Below are positions 1 to 9,070 of a stretch of 64,000 nt of DNA, piece after piece (the stretch's first letter is position 1; each line of letters starts with the position of its first letter). The stretch covers positions 1 through 64,000 of the forward strand of contig QQVP01000022.1 of the NCBI GenBank assembly GCA_003389215.1. The letters are read 5' to 3'. The notes under the pieces are model-generated. The model saw nothing but the letters and a program-made list of their open reading frames with translations, had not been told where the DNA came from and searched no databases. This stretch comes from Planctomycetota bacterium (GTDB taxonomy: Bacteria; Planctomycetota; Planctomycetia; Pirellulales; UBA7805). The position numbers and the translations under genes are program-made.

Positions 1-2
1 CC

Positions 3-224
3 GGTTTAGACCTGGCCGGTCTGCAGGCCTTGCTGACGGTCAATACGGTGAGCCGATTCCTCGGCGCTCCGCTGGTGCCGTTCGACCTGGTGGTAGTCTC
101 CACGACCGCCCCGCCGATTCCCGAGCCATCGACCTGGGCGATGGCGACTCTGAGTCTTGGTGGACTATTGGCACTTTGCTGGCGAGGCCGGCAGCGGACG
201 ATTGCTGCACGCGTCGAGTGCTAA
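3..224 (+). CDS. C-terminal end of a PEP-CTERM sorted protein (partial, 5' outside window)
   Basis: The frame is open to the left edge of the window, so only the last 73 residues are visible. They end in a classic tripartite PEP-CTERM tail: the motif PEPSTWAM, then a hydrophobic stretch (ATLSLGGLLALCW), then a basic cluster (RGRQR), followed by a few residues and a TAA stop. Proteins with this tail are exported and recognised at the membrane by an exosortase, then cleaved or anchored; this is known for the family and not tested here. The residues before the tail have no recognisable domain. The cargo function cannot be told from this fragment. Confidence 0.75.
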   Translation, partial: GLDLAGLQALLTVNTVSRFLGAPLVPFDLVVVSTTAPPIPEPSTWAMATLSLGGLLALCWRGRQRTIAARVEC

Positions 225-554
225 TACGCTCACATCCTGCGTCTGCAGCGCCGGACAATCTGAAGGGTACGAACGGCCGGACCGCCCACGTCTTTCCTGG
301 CCAGATGAGCGTATCCGCTCTTGCCGGCCGGCATCTGGGCCGGCCGACGCCCGCCGGACTCCTCTTGGTTACCAGCCATTGCCAGTACCCGTTCCGTGGG
401 ACTGACAAATTCGTCAGAATCACGGAGAGAGAGGCAACCACCTCGTCAGCGGCCGCTACCACGTCCGCGTCGACGGCATCACCGCTTGCCTTACACGCGC
501 GAGGCGGGTCGCCTCGCAGGCCCGCGACAGCGAAAACGATCCAGGGAGGCGACT
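225..554. other. intergenic region upstream of pckA
   Basis: No convincing gene is seen in these 330 bases. The only structure noted is an interrupted palindrome at 402-417 (arms CTGAC and GTCAG, six bases apart), about 140 bases upstream of the pckA start. It could be an operator but may be chance. The frame of pckA stays open upstream to about 321, but that extension does not resemble the family and lies ahead of a clear ribosome binding site. Confidence 0.4.
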
Positions 555-2141
555 GTGTCCGAAATCGATCTGAGCAAGTATGGCATCTCCGTTCAGGAGT
601 TGCTCCACAATCTCTCGCCGGCGGCGCTCTATCAGGAAGCGATCAAGACTGAGATTGGCACCGCGATCGCCGACTCCGGCGCTCTGATCGCCTACTCGGG
701 GGCCAAGACCGGCAGGTCGCCCAAGGACAAGCGGGTCGTCCGCCATCCCGAATCGGAAAACGACGTTTGGTGGGGTCCGGTCAACATCGATATCGATCAC
801 ACCACCTACGAGGTCAATCGCGAGCGGGCCATCGACTACCTGAACACCCGCGAGCGGCTGTACGTGGTCGATGCCTTCGCCGGCTGGGATCCAAAGTATC
901 GGGCGAAGGTGCGCATCATTTGCACACGGCCCTACCACGCCCTCTTCATGCACACCATGTTGATCCGCCCGACGCGCGCGGAACTCGACGAGTTCGGAGA
1001 TCCCCACACGGTCATCTTCAACGCGGGCCAGTTTCCGGCCAATCAGCGTACCGCAGGCATGACCTCGAAGACGAGCGTCGATGTCAATCTCGAGGCCCGC
1101 GAGATGGTAATCCTCGGCACGGAGTACGCCGGGGAGATGAAGAAGGGCGTCTTCACCATGATGAACTACTACATGCCCAAGAACGGCGTGCTCTCGATGC
1201 ACTGCTCGGCAACGGCTGACCAAGAGACCGGCCGCTCGTCGGTGATGTTCGGGCTCTCCGGCACGGGCAAGACCACACTCTCCGCCGATCCAAAGCGGTT
1301 TCTCATCGGCGACGACGAGCATTGCTGGTCGGATCACGGCATCTTCAACATCGAGGGCGGTTGCTATGCCAAAGCGATCGACCTGACCCCGGAGGCGGAA
1401 CCCGACATCTTTCAGGCATTGCGGTTTGGGGCTGTACTCGAGAACGTCGTCTACGACGAATTTGATCACCACGTCGACTTCAGCGACGCGTCGATCACGC
1501 AGAATACCCGCGGGGCCTACCCGATCGACTTCATCGGCAACGCCAAGATCCCCTGTCTCGCGGAACATCCTACCCACGTGATCTTCCTGACCTGCGATGC
1601 CTTCGGGGTGTTGCCGCCGGTCAGTCGTCTGACTCCCGAGCAGGCGATGTACCACTTCATCAGCGGTTACACCGCCAAGGTCGCTGGCACGGAAATGGGC
1701 GTCACCGAGCCGCAGGCCACCTTCTCGCCCTGCTTTGGCGGTCCGTTCCTGGTCTGGCACCCCGGCAAGTACGCCGAGCTGTTGGCGGCCAAGCTCAAGG
1801 AGCACGGCTCGAACGTCTGGTTGGTCAATACCGGCTGGAGCGGCGGTCCCTACGGCATCGGCTCGCGGATGCCGCTGGCTTCCACTCGTGCGATCGTCGA
1901 TGCGATCCATTCAGGTGCCTTGACCGATGCGCCCTGCCAGGCGGATCCGGCGTTTGGCTTCGATGTGGTGACCAAATGCCCTCAGGTGCCCGAGGAGATT
2001 CTCGTGCCCAAGAACACCTGGTCCGACCCGCAGGCCTTCGACCAGGCGGCGGCGAAGCTGGCCGGGCTGTTTCGCGAGAACTTCACCAACTACGAAGCGG
2101 ATGTCGATGAAGCGGTTCGCGCAGCCGCTCCCGGTTCCTAG
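555..2141 (+). CDS. pckA: phosphoenolpyruvate carboxykinase (ATP)
   Basis: This 528-residue protein matches the usual ~530-residue length of ATP-type PEP carboxykinase, which converts oxaloacetate plus ATP to PEP, CO2 and ADP in cytosolic gluconeogenesis. Visible signatures are the P-loop GLSGTGKTTLSAD near residues 233-245, the following metal/nucleotide motif GDDEHCW, the substrate-side segment TAGMTSKTSVDVN, and the conserved tract NTGWSGGPYGIG near the C-terminus. I chose the GTG at 555 because AGGGAGG lies about seven bases upstream and MSEIDLSKYGI fits the family N-terminus. The gene stands alone and converges on the phosphodiesterase gene that follows on the other strand. Confidence 0.97.
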   Translation: MSEIDLSKYGISVQELLHNLSPAALYQEAIKTEIGTAIADSGALIAYSGAKTGRSPKDKRVVRHPESENDVWWGPVNIDIDHTTYEVNRERAIDYLNTRERLYVVDAFAGWDPKYRAKVRIICTRPYHALFMHTMLIRPTRAELDEFGDPHTVIFNAGQFPANQRTAGMTSKTSVDVNLEAREMVILGTEYAGEMKKGVFTMMNYYMPKNGVLSMHCSATADQETGRSSVMFGLSGTGKTTLSADPKRFLIGDDEHCWSDHGIFNIEGGCYAKAIDLTPEAEPDIFQALRFGAVLENVVYDEFDHHVDFSDASITQNTRGAYPIDFIGNAKIPCLAEHPTHVIFLTCDAFGVLPPVSRLTPEQAMYHFISGYTAKVAGTEMGVTEPQATFSPCFGGPFLVWHPGKYAELLAAKLKEHGSNVWLVNTGWSGGPYGIGSRMPLASTRAIVDAIHSGALTDAPCQADPAFGFDVVTKCPQVPEEILVPKNTWSDPQAFDQAAAKLAGLFRENFTNYEADVDEAVRAAAPGS

Positions 2142-2164
2142 AGGCGATCATTTGTCGCCGCCTC
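2141..2164 (+). terminator. possible hairpin at the 3' end of pckA
   Basis: Immediately at the pckA stop codon, GAGGCG can pair with CGCCTC about 12 bases later, with an alternative GGCGA/TCGCC pairing inside. There is no T-tract, so an intrinsic terminator is only a possibility; it would lie between two convergent genes. Confidence 0.2.
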
Positions 2165-2210
2165 GAACCCTGAGGTGTCGTAGGTCGACAAGGCGTGACG
2201 ATCCGCCCGC

Positions 2211-4286
2211 CTAGGTTCCAGAACGGTCCGGGGCCACACTCAGGAGGGCCTTCCCGGTCATTTGACTCGGCTTCTCGACGCCGTAGAGGTCGAGTATCGT
2301 CGGTGCCAAATCGACCAGCGACGCGGATTCCGCCGCGATGGGTCGACTTGCCAGGAGCATCCCAGGGACGCGCTCGGGGTCGATCAGATGAGTGCCCGAC
2401 CAGCGGTCGAGATTGTCTTCGACAAGTCGCGCCGGCATGTTCCCCAGTACGGAGTCCCAGCCCACCCGATAGCTATCGGCGTAGCCCAGGATCATGTCGG
2501 GCGCCTTCTCCGGATCGGCCGCGGCAAAGATGTCTTCGCTGAAGTCGACGCGTTGCACAATCGGTCGGGCGCCGTGCTCGTCGTCGTCACGAACGGCGAG
2601 CAGCTTCTCGCGGATCTCCTCCAGCAGGGAACGAGCCTCTTCTGGCTCGACGATGCCGAATTTCTCACGTCCGGCCAGGTTGACGTAGAGCGCATTCATG
2701 CCCAGGCCATAGGCCCGCGTGCGCGACCAATCGATGTTACGAAACGGATCGGTCCGGCCGCGTCCGCCCGATTGCAGGAGCTTGATGTAGCCCTCGTCAA
2801 CGAGCCAACGACTGAGATTGAAGCCACGACGGAACGTCGTGAACCCATGGTCTGAGAATACAATCAGCGTATCCTCGGGCCCCAGACTGTCGAGCGCCTT
2901 GCCCACCAGGTGGTCGCTGGCGAGGTAAAGATCGGTAACGACTTCGCCATAACGCTCGGCCTGCTCCCGGTCGCGACCGGGATGAGCCTCGTCACGATCG
3001 CGCCAGAACATGTGCTGAAGCAGGTCGGTCGTGCCGAAATAGAAGAACAGCAGGCCCGACTGGTGCTCGGCGAGCGCATGAAGGTACTGGGCCGCACGCT
3101 CCTCTTCGACGTGAGCGCACTGTGAGAGAAACTGATCCTCGCTCAGGGCGCCGCTTCGCAGGGCTTTGTTATCCTCGGGAATGCCGAGCGTCGCGTAGCG
3201 ACCGTGCCGTGCCGCCAACTCATGAGAGAATTCGGCCGGAGCGCTGACCAGATTCAACGGATCCATCGGGTCGATGTTGATCGGACTGACGTAAAGTTCG
3301 ACGTCCGGATGCACCTGCTTGACATAGAGCCGCACCATCCCGCGCATCGTCGTGGGCGCCCCGGCAGCACCAAGAGCCGCCGCACCGGGAATCCCTGTGG
3401 GAAAGTCGACCGGCATCCAGTCACTCCACTCTCCCTGGGCGAGTAGCGCCGTTGAGCCGCCCAGCCGGACCTTGACGACCGCCGCCTCAGGATCGCGAAT
3501 GATCTCCAAGGGAGCCGCCACCGACGGCGGACTGCCTCGTGTCACCTTGCGAAGAAAATTGGGCGGGCCTTCGAGCTTGGTCTTGATGCGATGCTCGCGG
3601 TCGGCGCGAACTCGGACAAATCGACCTCCGGCGACCTTGCCTCCGCGCCGCGGACCGTAGAACGTGAACTCTCCATAGCCGCCACGAAGATCCGGCGTAC
3701 CCATGCCGGTGACGGCCCGAAAACGACCTGGTCCCTCAGGCGTCGTGGCGGGGTAATTCGACGGCACGAAATAGACATCGACGTCGACTCCTGCCTCGAT
3801 CAAGTAATCCCAGAAGGCGGGCCCCTGTCGCAAGTTGCGAATCTCGCCGCCGACAAGCGGCAACTCCCATTCGCCCCAGGAGATCTTCCAGTCGCGGCTG
3901 GGCGGCAGCGCCTGCGCGGCGGCAAAGAAAGGACTCACCGCCGACGAGAGTCCCGGGGGCCGCGGATCGCGATGTATGAAATCGTAGATCTGATGCACCG
4001 AGGCATCGGCCCCGCTGATGATGTTGGAAAACGCAACCGGCGTGTGCGGAGGGGTGCTGGTGGCTATCGTCGAAAAGCCGCCGCGCTGGGCGAGCCTTCG
4101 ATAGTTGGGCAACTTGCCCGCGTCCATGAGCCCCGCAGCAATGCGGGGGTCGAGGCCGTCGAAGGCAACCATCACGACCCGCCTCTCTGCTCGTGACGAC
4201 TTCTGGCCACCCGAGAGATAGCAACCGCCGAAGAGCGTCGTTCCGGCGCCGCCTGCCACGGCTTTGACGAATTTGCGTCGGTCCAT
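2211..4286 (-). CDS. alkaline-phosphatase-fold phosphodiesterase/nucleotide pyrophosphatase-type lipoprotein
   Basis: The 691-residue product belongs to the type I phosphodiesterase/nucleotide pyrophosphatase family of the alkaline phosphatase superfamily. The N-terminus carries a twin-arginine-like MDRRKFVKA followed by a lipobox-like LFGGC (Cys22), suggesting Tat-exported lipoprotein status. Metal and catalytic features are visible: AFDGLD with Asp43, the putative Thr nucleophile in PPHTPVAF, FSDHGF further on, and GTH near the C-terminus. The substrate is unknown; phosphodiester or phosphonate hydrolysis at the cell surface is the family expectation. It lies 60 bases downstream of the sulfatase-like gene on the same strand, so the two are probably co-transcribed. 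Confidence 0.85.
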   Translation of the reverse strand: MDRRKFVKAVAGGAGTTLFGGCYLSGGQKSSRAERRVVMVAFDGLDPRIAAGLMDAGKLPNYRRLAQRGGFSTIATSTPPHTPVAFSNIISGADASVHQIYDFIHRDPRPPGLSSAVSPFFAAAQALPPSRDWKISWGEWELPLVGGEIRNLRQGPAFWDYLIEAGVDVDVYFVPSNYPATTPEGPGRFRAVTGMGTPDLRGGYGEFTFYGPRRGGKVAGGRFVRVRADREHRIKTKLEGPPNFLRKVTRGSPPSVAAPLEIIRDPEAAVVKVRLGGSTALLAQGEWSDWMPVDFPTGIPGAAALGAAGAPTTMRGMVRLYVKQVHPDVELYVSPINIDPMDPLNLVSAPAEFSHELAARHGRYATLGIPEDNKALRSGALSEDQFLSQCAHVEEERAAQYLHALAEHQSGLLFFYFGTTDLLQHMFWRDRDEAHPGRDREQAERYGEVVTDLYLASDHLVGKALDSLGPEDTLIVFSDHGFTTFRRGFNLSRWLVDEGYIKLLQSGGRGRTDPFRNIDWSRTRAYGLGMNALYVNLAGREKFGIVEPEEARSLLEEIREKLLAVRDDDEHGARPIVQRVDFSEDIFAAADPEKAPDMILGYADSYRVGWDSVLGNMPARLVEDNLDRWSGTHLIDPERVPGMLLASRPIAAESASLVDLAPTILDLYGVEKPSQMTGKALLSVAPDRSGT

Positions 4287-4346
4287 GTGAGCCCTTCAAC
4301 GCCATCTGCTAGCCAACGACGCCCTTGATCACGTCCAGCAACCGGC

Positions 4347-5750
4347 TCACTTGAGATACCCAAGCTCGCGAACATGGTCAATCATGTCTTCGGGCATCGG
4401 CAGCGACCCCATCGCCGGGTCCTGCTGACGCTGGCGTCGAATGTGATTTTGGAGATCCGCGCCGAGCTTCTTGGCGCTTTCCGGTTCCGCGCTGGCCAGG
4501 TCTTCGCGCTGCCAGCTCGGCAACGTAATGTCGAACATTTCACTCTTTCGCTCGCGACCGTCGTAGATCAACAAGCGATCGCGCGATCGGATGGAAAAGA
4601 TGTAGGGATCGCCGATGATCGAGGTCGCGAACGCCACCTGATTCGATCGCGTGCCGCCGTCGAGAAGCGATCGCGTGCCACCGTCGAGAAGATCGACCAG
4701 GCTCTCACCTTCCCATTCTTCCGCTGCGGTCAGCCCACAGATCTCTGCGATGGTCGGCGTGAGGTCGATGAGGCTGACGACCTCGTCGATCGTCTTGCCC
4801 TCGTTCGTATACGGCGGGTAATGGACCATGAGGGGCACGTTGGTCTGATAATGGTGTAGATTGTGACCGTGCCCCCAGCCGCCGTGATCGAGCAACTGCT
4901 CGCCATGATCGGAAGTGAAGATGATCAGGCTGTTTTCGAACAGCCCGGCCGCTTCGAGCTGCTCAACCTGCTCTCCAAACTTCTGGTCGAACAGCCGAAT
5001 GCCCGCCGCGTAAGCGCCGCGCCAGGCGCGCCGTTGGCTTCCCTTGGCGGCATCGGCCCAGGGAACGAAGGTGCCAATCGGGCCGGGGCGCTCTTCGATT
5101 TCGGTCGCGGTCAGCTCCCGTTCGGGACCCAGGCTGCTGCTATCCGCGATCGCCGCGAAGTTCTCCTCCAAGTAGCGATAAGGTCCATGCACATCCATCA
5201 CGTGGATGTACGCGAAGAAGGGGCGGTCCTCTTTGCGAGACTCAAACCACTTGAAGAACTTGACGAACGCGTTGAACGGTTCGGACGCGGAACGCTTCTG
5301 CTGATAGCGATCGAAGCCCTGGCTAAAACCGGCCTGGGGAATGATCAGACCGTTTTCGACAAACGCCCGCGTTTCATACCCTGCATTCTGGAGCGACTCC
5401 GCCAGCGTTTCATGGTGCTCCGGCAACACGGAGATGCGAAACTGACCGCCCGGCTGGGGCACCGGAAAGGGATAGCGCGACGTGAACAGCGATCCGACCG
5501 AGGGAGCCGTCCAGGGCGACTGAGACGAACAATTGGCAAATCGCACGCTGCGCGCGGCAAACTCGTCGATGTGCGGGCTGACGTCGCCGGCGAAGCCATA
5601 GCAGCCCAGGTAATCGGCCCGCAGCGTGTCGACCAGGATAACGATCACGTTCGGACGTGCGGTAGGACGCCGCGTGCGACTGCATCCGGCCCACACCGCG
5701 GCCGCGCAGCCCAGCAGCACCAGGATCGCGATAAATCTGCCTTTGGTCAA
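4347..5750 (-). CDS. sulfatase-fold hydrolase lacking the formylglycine cysteine
   Basis: This 467-residue protein has the sulfatase/alkaline phosphatase fold: NVIVILVDTLRADYLGCYG with metal-binding Asp41, and FTSDHGEQLLDHGG later. The N-terminus is a lipoprotein-like signal with VWAGC (Cys23). Where type I sulfatases have C/S-x-P-x-R, this protein has T81-A-P-S-V followed by GSLFTSR, so no Cys or Ser can be converted to formylglycine and the Arg is missing. Thr at this position is used as nucleophile by phosphoethanolamine transferases and some phosphatases of the superfamily, so a non-sulfatase activity is plausible. The start is TTG, supported by GGAGG about seven bases upstream. Near the C-terminus is an eight-residue tandem duplication (LLDGGTRS twice). 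Confidence 0.85.
   Translation of the reverse strand: MTKGRFIAILVLLGCAAAVWAGCSRTRRPTARPNVIVILVDTLRADYLGCYGFAGDVSPHIDEFAARSVRFANCSSQSPWTAPSVGSLFTSRYPFPVPQPGGQFRISVLPEHHETLAESLQNAGYETRAFVENGLIIPQAGFSQGFDRYQQKRSASEPFNAFVKFFKWFESRKEDRPFFAYIHVMDVHGPYRYLEENFAAIADSSSLGPERELTATEIEERPGPIGTFVPWADAAKGSQRRAWRGAYAAGIRLFDQKFGEQVEQLEAAGLFENSLIIFTSDHGEQLLDHGGWGHGHNLHHYQTNVPLMVHYPPYTNEGKTIDEVVSLIDLTPTIAEICGLTAAEEWEGESLVDLLDGGTRSLLDGGTRSNQVAFATSIIGDPYIFSIRSRDRLLIYDGRERKSEMFDITLPSWQREDLASAEPESAKKLGADLQNHIRRQRQQDPAMGSLPMPEDMIDHVRELGYLK
4644..4691. repeat. 24-bp tandem duplication inside the sulfatase-like gene
   Basis: Two adjacent 24-bp units (4644-4667 and 4668-4691) differ at one base. They encode a repeated LLDGGTRS in the sulfatase-like protein and keep the frame. 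This looks like a recent slippage duplication in a surface loop. Confidence 0.85.
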
Positions 5751-5862
5751 CTGTCGCCTCCGTTGGGGGTCGCCGTCTCCGAAACTCGCCGACTCGTCAT
5801 GGCGAAGCGACCTGCACCGTCCGCCGGGGCTTTCACCCGGCCTTTGCCGCGATGCCCCCAGA

Positions 5863-5874
5863 CCTCCATTCTAG
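5863..5874 (-). promoter_or_regulatory. putative -10 element CTAGAATGGAGG for the sulfatase-like/phosphodiesterase operon
   Basis: Read on the minus strand, CTAGAATGGAGG contains the -10-like hexamer TAGAAT and lies 113 bases upstream of the TTG start. It matches the motif CTAnRATnGAGG found upstream of several other genes in the window. No clear -35 was identified. Confidence 0.35.
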
Positions 5875-6022
5875 ACGCGTCCCCCGAAACACGCCATCGC
5901 GAGCGGGGCGCGCACCCCCGTGATGTCTCCAGGTTTGCACGACTTCACGCACAAATGGCCGTCTGGGCCGCGGACGCCCTCATGGCGCTGGCCACACCTC
6001 GTGACGAGGAAGATCGCCGGCC

Positions 6023-7327
6023 TTACCAGCGCGGTTGTCCCGTCGCTTCCAGCACCGCCCGCCAGAGATCGTCCGACACGTCGATGCACTTGGTCTGCGA
6101 AACGACCGCGGGGATGGGCACGTGCAAGTAGTGGTCGTGCTCGCAGCCGATCATCAGCCCGGTCTTGCCGGCCATCGCCGCATGGACGGCATGTCGCCCC
6201 ATCTGGTCGCAGAGGTAGCGGTCGTAGACGTTCGCCGGCACGCTGCGAATGTAATAGCTGGGATCGAAGTACTTGATCGCCACGGGGAAGTCACGCTCGG
6301 CGAAGTGGGCCGCGATCCGGCGCCGCAAGAACTCTCCGATCTCCTGGTGCAGCAAGTTGCCTGAGGCGTCGCGCCGCACTTCCTGCTCGTCGAACAGGTG
6401 CTGCCCCGCTCCCTCGGCAACGACGATCACCGCGTGCCCCCGTTTGCGCATCCGCCGCTCCAGCGAGCCCAACAGGGCCTGCTCGCCCTCGAGGGGAAAG
6501 GGAATCTCCGGCACCAGCGTGAAGTCGACCTCTTGGCTGACCACCGAGGCCCCGGCCGCAATGAACCCGGCGTGACGCCCCATCAGCTTGACCAGGGCGA
6601 TGCCGTGGATGGTGTCGCGAGCCTCGACATGGGCCGCGCGAACAACCTCGGCCGCCTTTTCCAAGGCCGTCACATAGCCAAAGGAAAGCCGCACGAACGG
6701 CACGTCGTTGTCGATCGTCTTCGGAATTCCCACGATCGCGAGGCGTGCGGCGCGTCGGCGCAGTTCCTCGTCGAGTGCATGCGCGCCGCGCTGGGTTCCG
6801 TCCCCGCCGAGGCAGAAGAGAATGTCGATCCCGGCCGCCTGCAGAAAGTCCGCCATCACCGCGGGCGCGACCGGCCCGCGCGAACTGCCCAGCACGGTGC
6901 CACCGACCTTGTCGATTCGCTCGACGACCTCCAGCGTCAACTCCATGGGCGTCAGGTCCGCCGCGGGATCGAGGCCGCGAAAGCCGTTGCGAATCCCCAG
7001 CACCCGAGACACACCGTAGTTCTCGACCAACTCGTGATAGACCGAGCGAATCACGTTGTTGAGCCCCGGCGAAAGGCCCCCGCACGTGACGATCGCCGCC
7101 GTTGTCTTGGCCGGGTCAAAGAAGAGTTTCTCTCGCGGCCCGGCCTCCTCGAAAGTAAGCGGTTTGGGCTTGTCGTCGCTGCGTGCCGTGAGATCGAGGC
7201 AAATGCGATCTTTGTCCCTGCGGAAATGCGACTGCTCGGGATGGCTGGGCGAGGCGAAGTTCAAGGGCGTGGGAATCGTGCAGGGCCCCAGCGAGCCCAC
7301 CTGAAGATCGTCCTGTTGAAGTGCCAT
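6023..7327 (-). CDS. pfkA: 6-phosphofructokinase (plant-like/group III type)
   Basis: This 434-residue cytosolic enzyme should phosphorylate fructose 6-phosphate to fructose 1,6-bisphosphate. Family motifs are AIVTCGGLSPGLNNVIR, GFRGL, LGGDGTQRGA, IPKTIDNDV and MGRHAGFIA. GGDGT carries the Gly typical of ATP users, whereas the Lys in PKTIDND is the residue found in pyrophosphate-type enzymes; the combination is seen in plant-type ATP-PFKs, so ATP is the likelier donor but PPi cannot be excluded by eye. The N-terminal ~80 residues form an extension before the catalytic core, also as in the plant-like group. It is a single-gene unit with an ATG start and GGAGC upstream. Confidence 0.92.
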   Translation of the reverse strand: MALQQDDLQVGSLGPCTIPTPLNFASPSHPEQSHFRRDKDRICLDLTARSDDKPKPLTFEEAGPREKLFFDPAKTTAAIVTCGGLSPGLNNVIRSVYHELVENYGVSRVLGIRNGFRGLDPAADLTPMELTLEVVERIDKVGGTVLGSSRGPVAPAVMADFLQAAGIDILFCLGGDGTQRGAHALDEELRRRAARLAIVGIPKTIDNDVPFVRLSFGYVTALEKAAEVVRAAHVEARDTIHGIALVKLMGRHAGFIAAGASVVSQEVDFTLVPEIPFPLEGEQALLGSLERRMRKRGHAVIVVAEGAGQHLFDEQEVRRDASGNLLHQEIGEFLRRRIAAHFAERDFPVAIKYFDPSYYIRSVPANVYDRYLCDQMGRHAVHAAMAGKTGLMIGCEHDHYLHVPIPAVVSQTKCIDVSDDLWRAVLEATGQPRW

Positions 7328-7832
7328 CGTTGCTCCCTGGTTCGCCTCCGCGTCGACATTCGTAATGTCTTGCCGCCGACCGGTGTCGCTTCATCGTCGC
7401 GAGTTGACAAATCGATTTCGTCGCTGCCGACCCCGCTGCAGAAACCGATAAATGTTCTGTGGCCGCTCGATCATCAGCCGCAACTCGGTTTTGCAGCACC
7501 TCGAAACTGAAGGACTCGCGGACAACCGATGCGCGTGGAGATGAATGCCACCCGCGGCTTCTCGCGCTCGCGGCTGCCTTCGGCGGATTCGGTCTGATTC
7601 ATTTCGTCTCGACGGTGCACATCAATCGGACGAGAGCGGGAGCGTACTTATTGAGCCCTGCGCAGCCAATGAACCAAGCCGACCCGCGGGAGGCCGGCAT
7701 TTCCGCCATCACCGCCGCCGCAAAGGGCTCATTAACAACACAGCCATCAATAAGTTAGCGTGGTGCCTGGTCGTCGTAAAGCGTCGCAACACTTGGACCA
7801 ACTCCGCCCGTGGTAGCAACGGCCGGGCAAGG
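7328..7832. other. intergenic region holding repeat copy A
   Basis: This 505-base gap separates the start of pfkA from the 3' end of the AttH-like gene. Apart from repeat copy A it holds no supported gene. A TTGACA hexamer on the plus strand at about 7403 has no -10 partner and no plus-strand gene downstream. Confidence 0.5.
7649..7752 (+). repeat. TA-flanked 100-bp MITE-like repeat, copy A
   Basis: The element begins TTGAGCCCTGCG and ends GCCATCAA, with TA on both sides (7649-7650 and 7751-7752) and a 100-bp core. Its two ends are imperfect inverted repeats: TATTGAnnnCTGCG on each strand. It lies between pfkA and the att-like operon. Five further copies occur to the right. Confidence 0.9.
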
Positions 7833-9062
7833 CTACCCACCTGCGTTACCAGCGGCACGCGTCGGAGCTTCGTTGGCGGTCCCGGTCAGCAAAGGCCCAA
7901 AGCTCGGTCCGGCATACCCTGTCATCTCCAGATAGCCCCGTCCGCCAACCGGTCCCTCACCGCTTTGGCCGCGGACCACCACACTCCCCTCCCAGTAGAC
8001 GATGCCGGTACTGGCGGCCGTGATCATCTCCTGATCGTCGAAGGCGGCGACGACTTCCAAGCGGTAGCTGTGCCGGGGCAACTCGACGTCCCAAGCCACC
8101 GGATAGTTGCCGCCGCTTTCGGGCGACTTCCATAACGCTCGCGGCCGAAGTTGGATGTCTGCTGTCTTCAGTGACTCGCTTCGCCCGTCCGCGTCCACGA
8201 GCGTTCCGGAACGATAACGACTCGGGCCATCGCTGCGCCGCATTTGAAAGAGCATCAGCTCGTGGCCGTTGTCGAGCTGAATCGAGAACCAGTCCCAACC
8301 GACCTGGCCGGGCTCGAGAAAACTCGTGCTGAACTCGTGATCCATCCAGCTTTCCCCGGACACCTGGTGCGTGGTGCCATCGACCGTGAGAGTACCTTCA
8401 CTAGCCATCCGCACGTGCGAGTAGTAGTAGGAAGCGTTGCCCGGCAGTGCCCCTTTGCGACTCAGGCCCTGCTCACCCTGCAACACGACCGGCTTGGTGG
8501 GGCGAAGTCGCAGGTCGAGCGCGTACTCGCCATCGACGGCCTGGAGGTGATGGACGTCGCCCTGCAGTTTGACGGACCAGTCGCCGTTGAAGACGTGGTA
8601 CTTGTCGCGGGCCGCCCCGGCCAGGCCGACACCCGCCCGACGATTTCGCTGAAAGCCGTAATGCTCTTGTCGGCCGATATCGGAGAGGGCGAAATGCGCC
8701 GTGTAGAGATCGCGGACGGCCCAGCGGGAAGGATTCCGTGGTTTCTGGTTGATGCCGGTGCGGAAGAAGGTGAGCTGATATCCGAAAGGTTCACCGGCGC
8801 TCGTGCTGAGATTGCCGGTGTAGTACCACCATTCGATCTGGAAGTCTTCGTGCGGACCGTGGTCCCGGGGAAACTCGAACGTGCGCGGCTCGGTGGCCCG
8901 GCTCCAGGAGGACGACTCTTTGATACTCCGTGCCCCGCCCTCGCCGACGGCCGGCAGAAGAGCAGTGATGTCCGCGTCGCTGTCGGCAGCCGGTTGCGTA
9001 CATCCGGCGGCGGCGAACAATGCAAGCGCGAGCCAGGCAAGCGGATTCGGACGTGCACGCAT
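7833..9062 (-). CDS. AttH/CrtC-like lipoprotein (lipocalin-like), third gene of an AttEFGH-type operon
   Basis: The 409-residue product belongs to the CrtC/AttH family (lipocalin-like double domain), whose members act either as carotenoid hydratases or as the secreted component of AttEFGH transporters. Typical features are FQIEWWYYTGNL near the N-terminus, the FGYQLTFFRTGI segment, and WMDHEFSTSFL with a following WDWFSIQLDNG. The N-terminus MRARPNPLAWLALALFAAAGC has a lipobox (AAGC), so it is likely a lipoprotein. I chose the ATG at 9062 because it begins the signal peptide and leaves eight bases to the permease stop. The operon partners argue for the transport role over carotenoid metabolism. 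Confidence 0.85.
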   Translation of the reverse strand: MRARPNPLAWLALALFAAAGCTQPAADSDADITALLPAVGEGGARSIKESSSWSRATEPRTFEFPRDHGPHEDFQIEWWYYTGNLSTSAGEPFGYQLTFFRTGINQKPRNPSRWAVRDLYTAHFALSDIGRQEHYGFQRNRRAGVGLAGAARDKYHVFNGDWSVKLQGDVHHLQAVDGEYALDLRLRPTKPVVLQGEQGLSRKGALPGNASYYYSHVRMASEGTLTVDGTTHQVSGESWMDHEFSTSFLEPGQVGWDWFSIQLDNGHELMLFQMRRSDGPSRYRSGTLVDADGRSESLKTADIQLRPRALWKSPESGGNYPVAWDVELPRHSYRLEVVAAFDDQEMITAASTGIVYWEGSVVVRGQSGEGPVGGRGYLEMTGYAGPSFGPLLTGTANEAPTRAAGNAGG

Positions 9063-9070
9063 TTTGCGAA

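Noticed and set aside
456..1910. Long open frame on the minus strand opposite pckA
   Set aside because: It is antisense to a clear enzyme and its Arg/Asp/Val-rich composition is a codon-bias mirror; no family features.
7403..7408. TTGACA as a -35 element
   Set aside because: No -10 at proper spacing and no plus-strand gene downstream.
7651..7750. The repeated element as a family of small proteins starting MNQADQREAG
   Set aside because: Reading frames differ in start and end between copies, there is no ribosome binding site, and the sequence is conserved at the DNA level with inverted ends, which fits a mobile repeat better.
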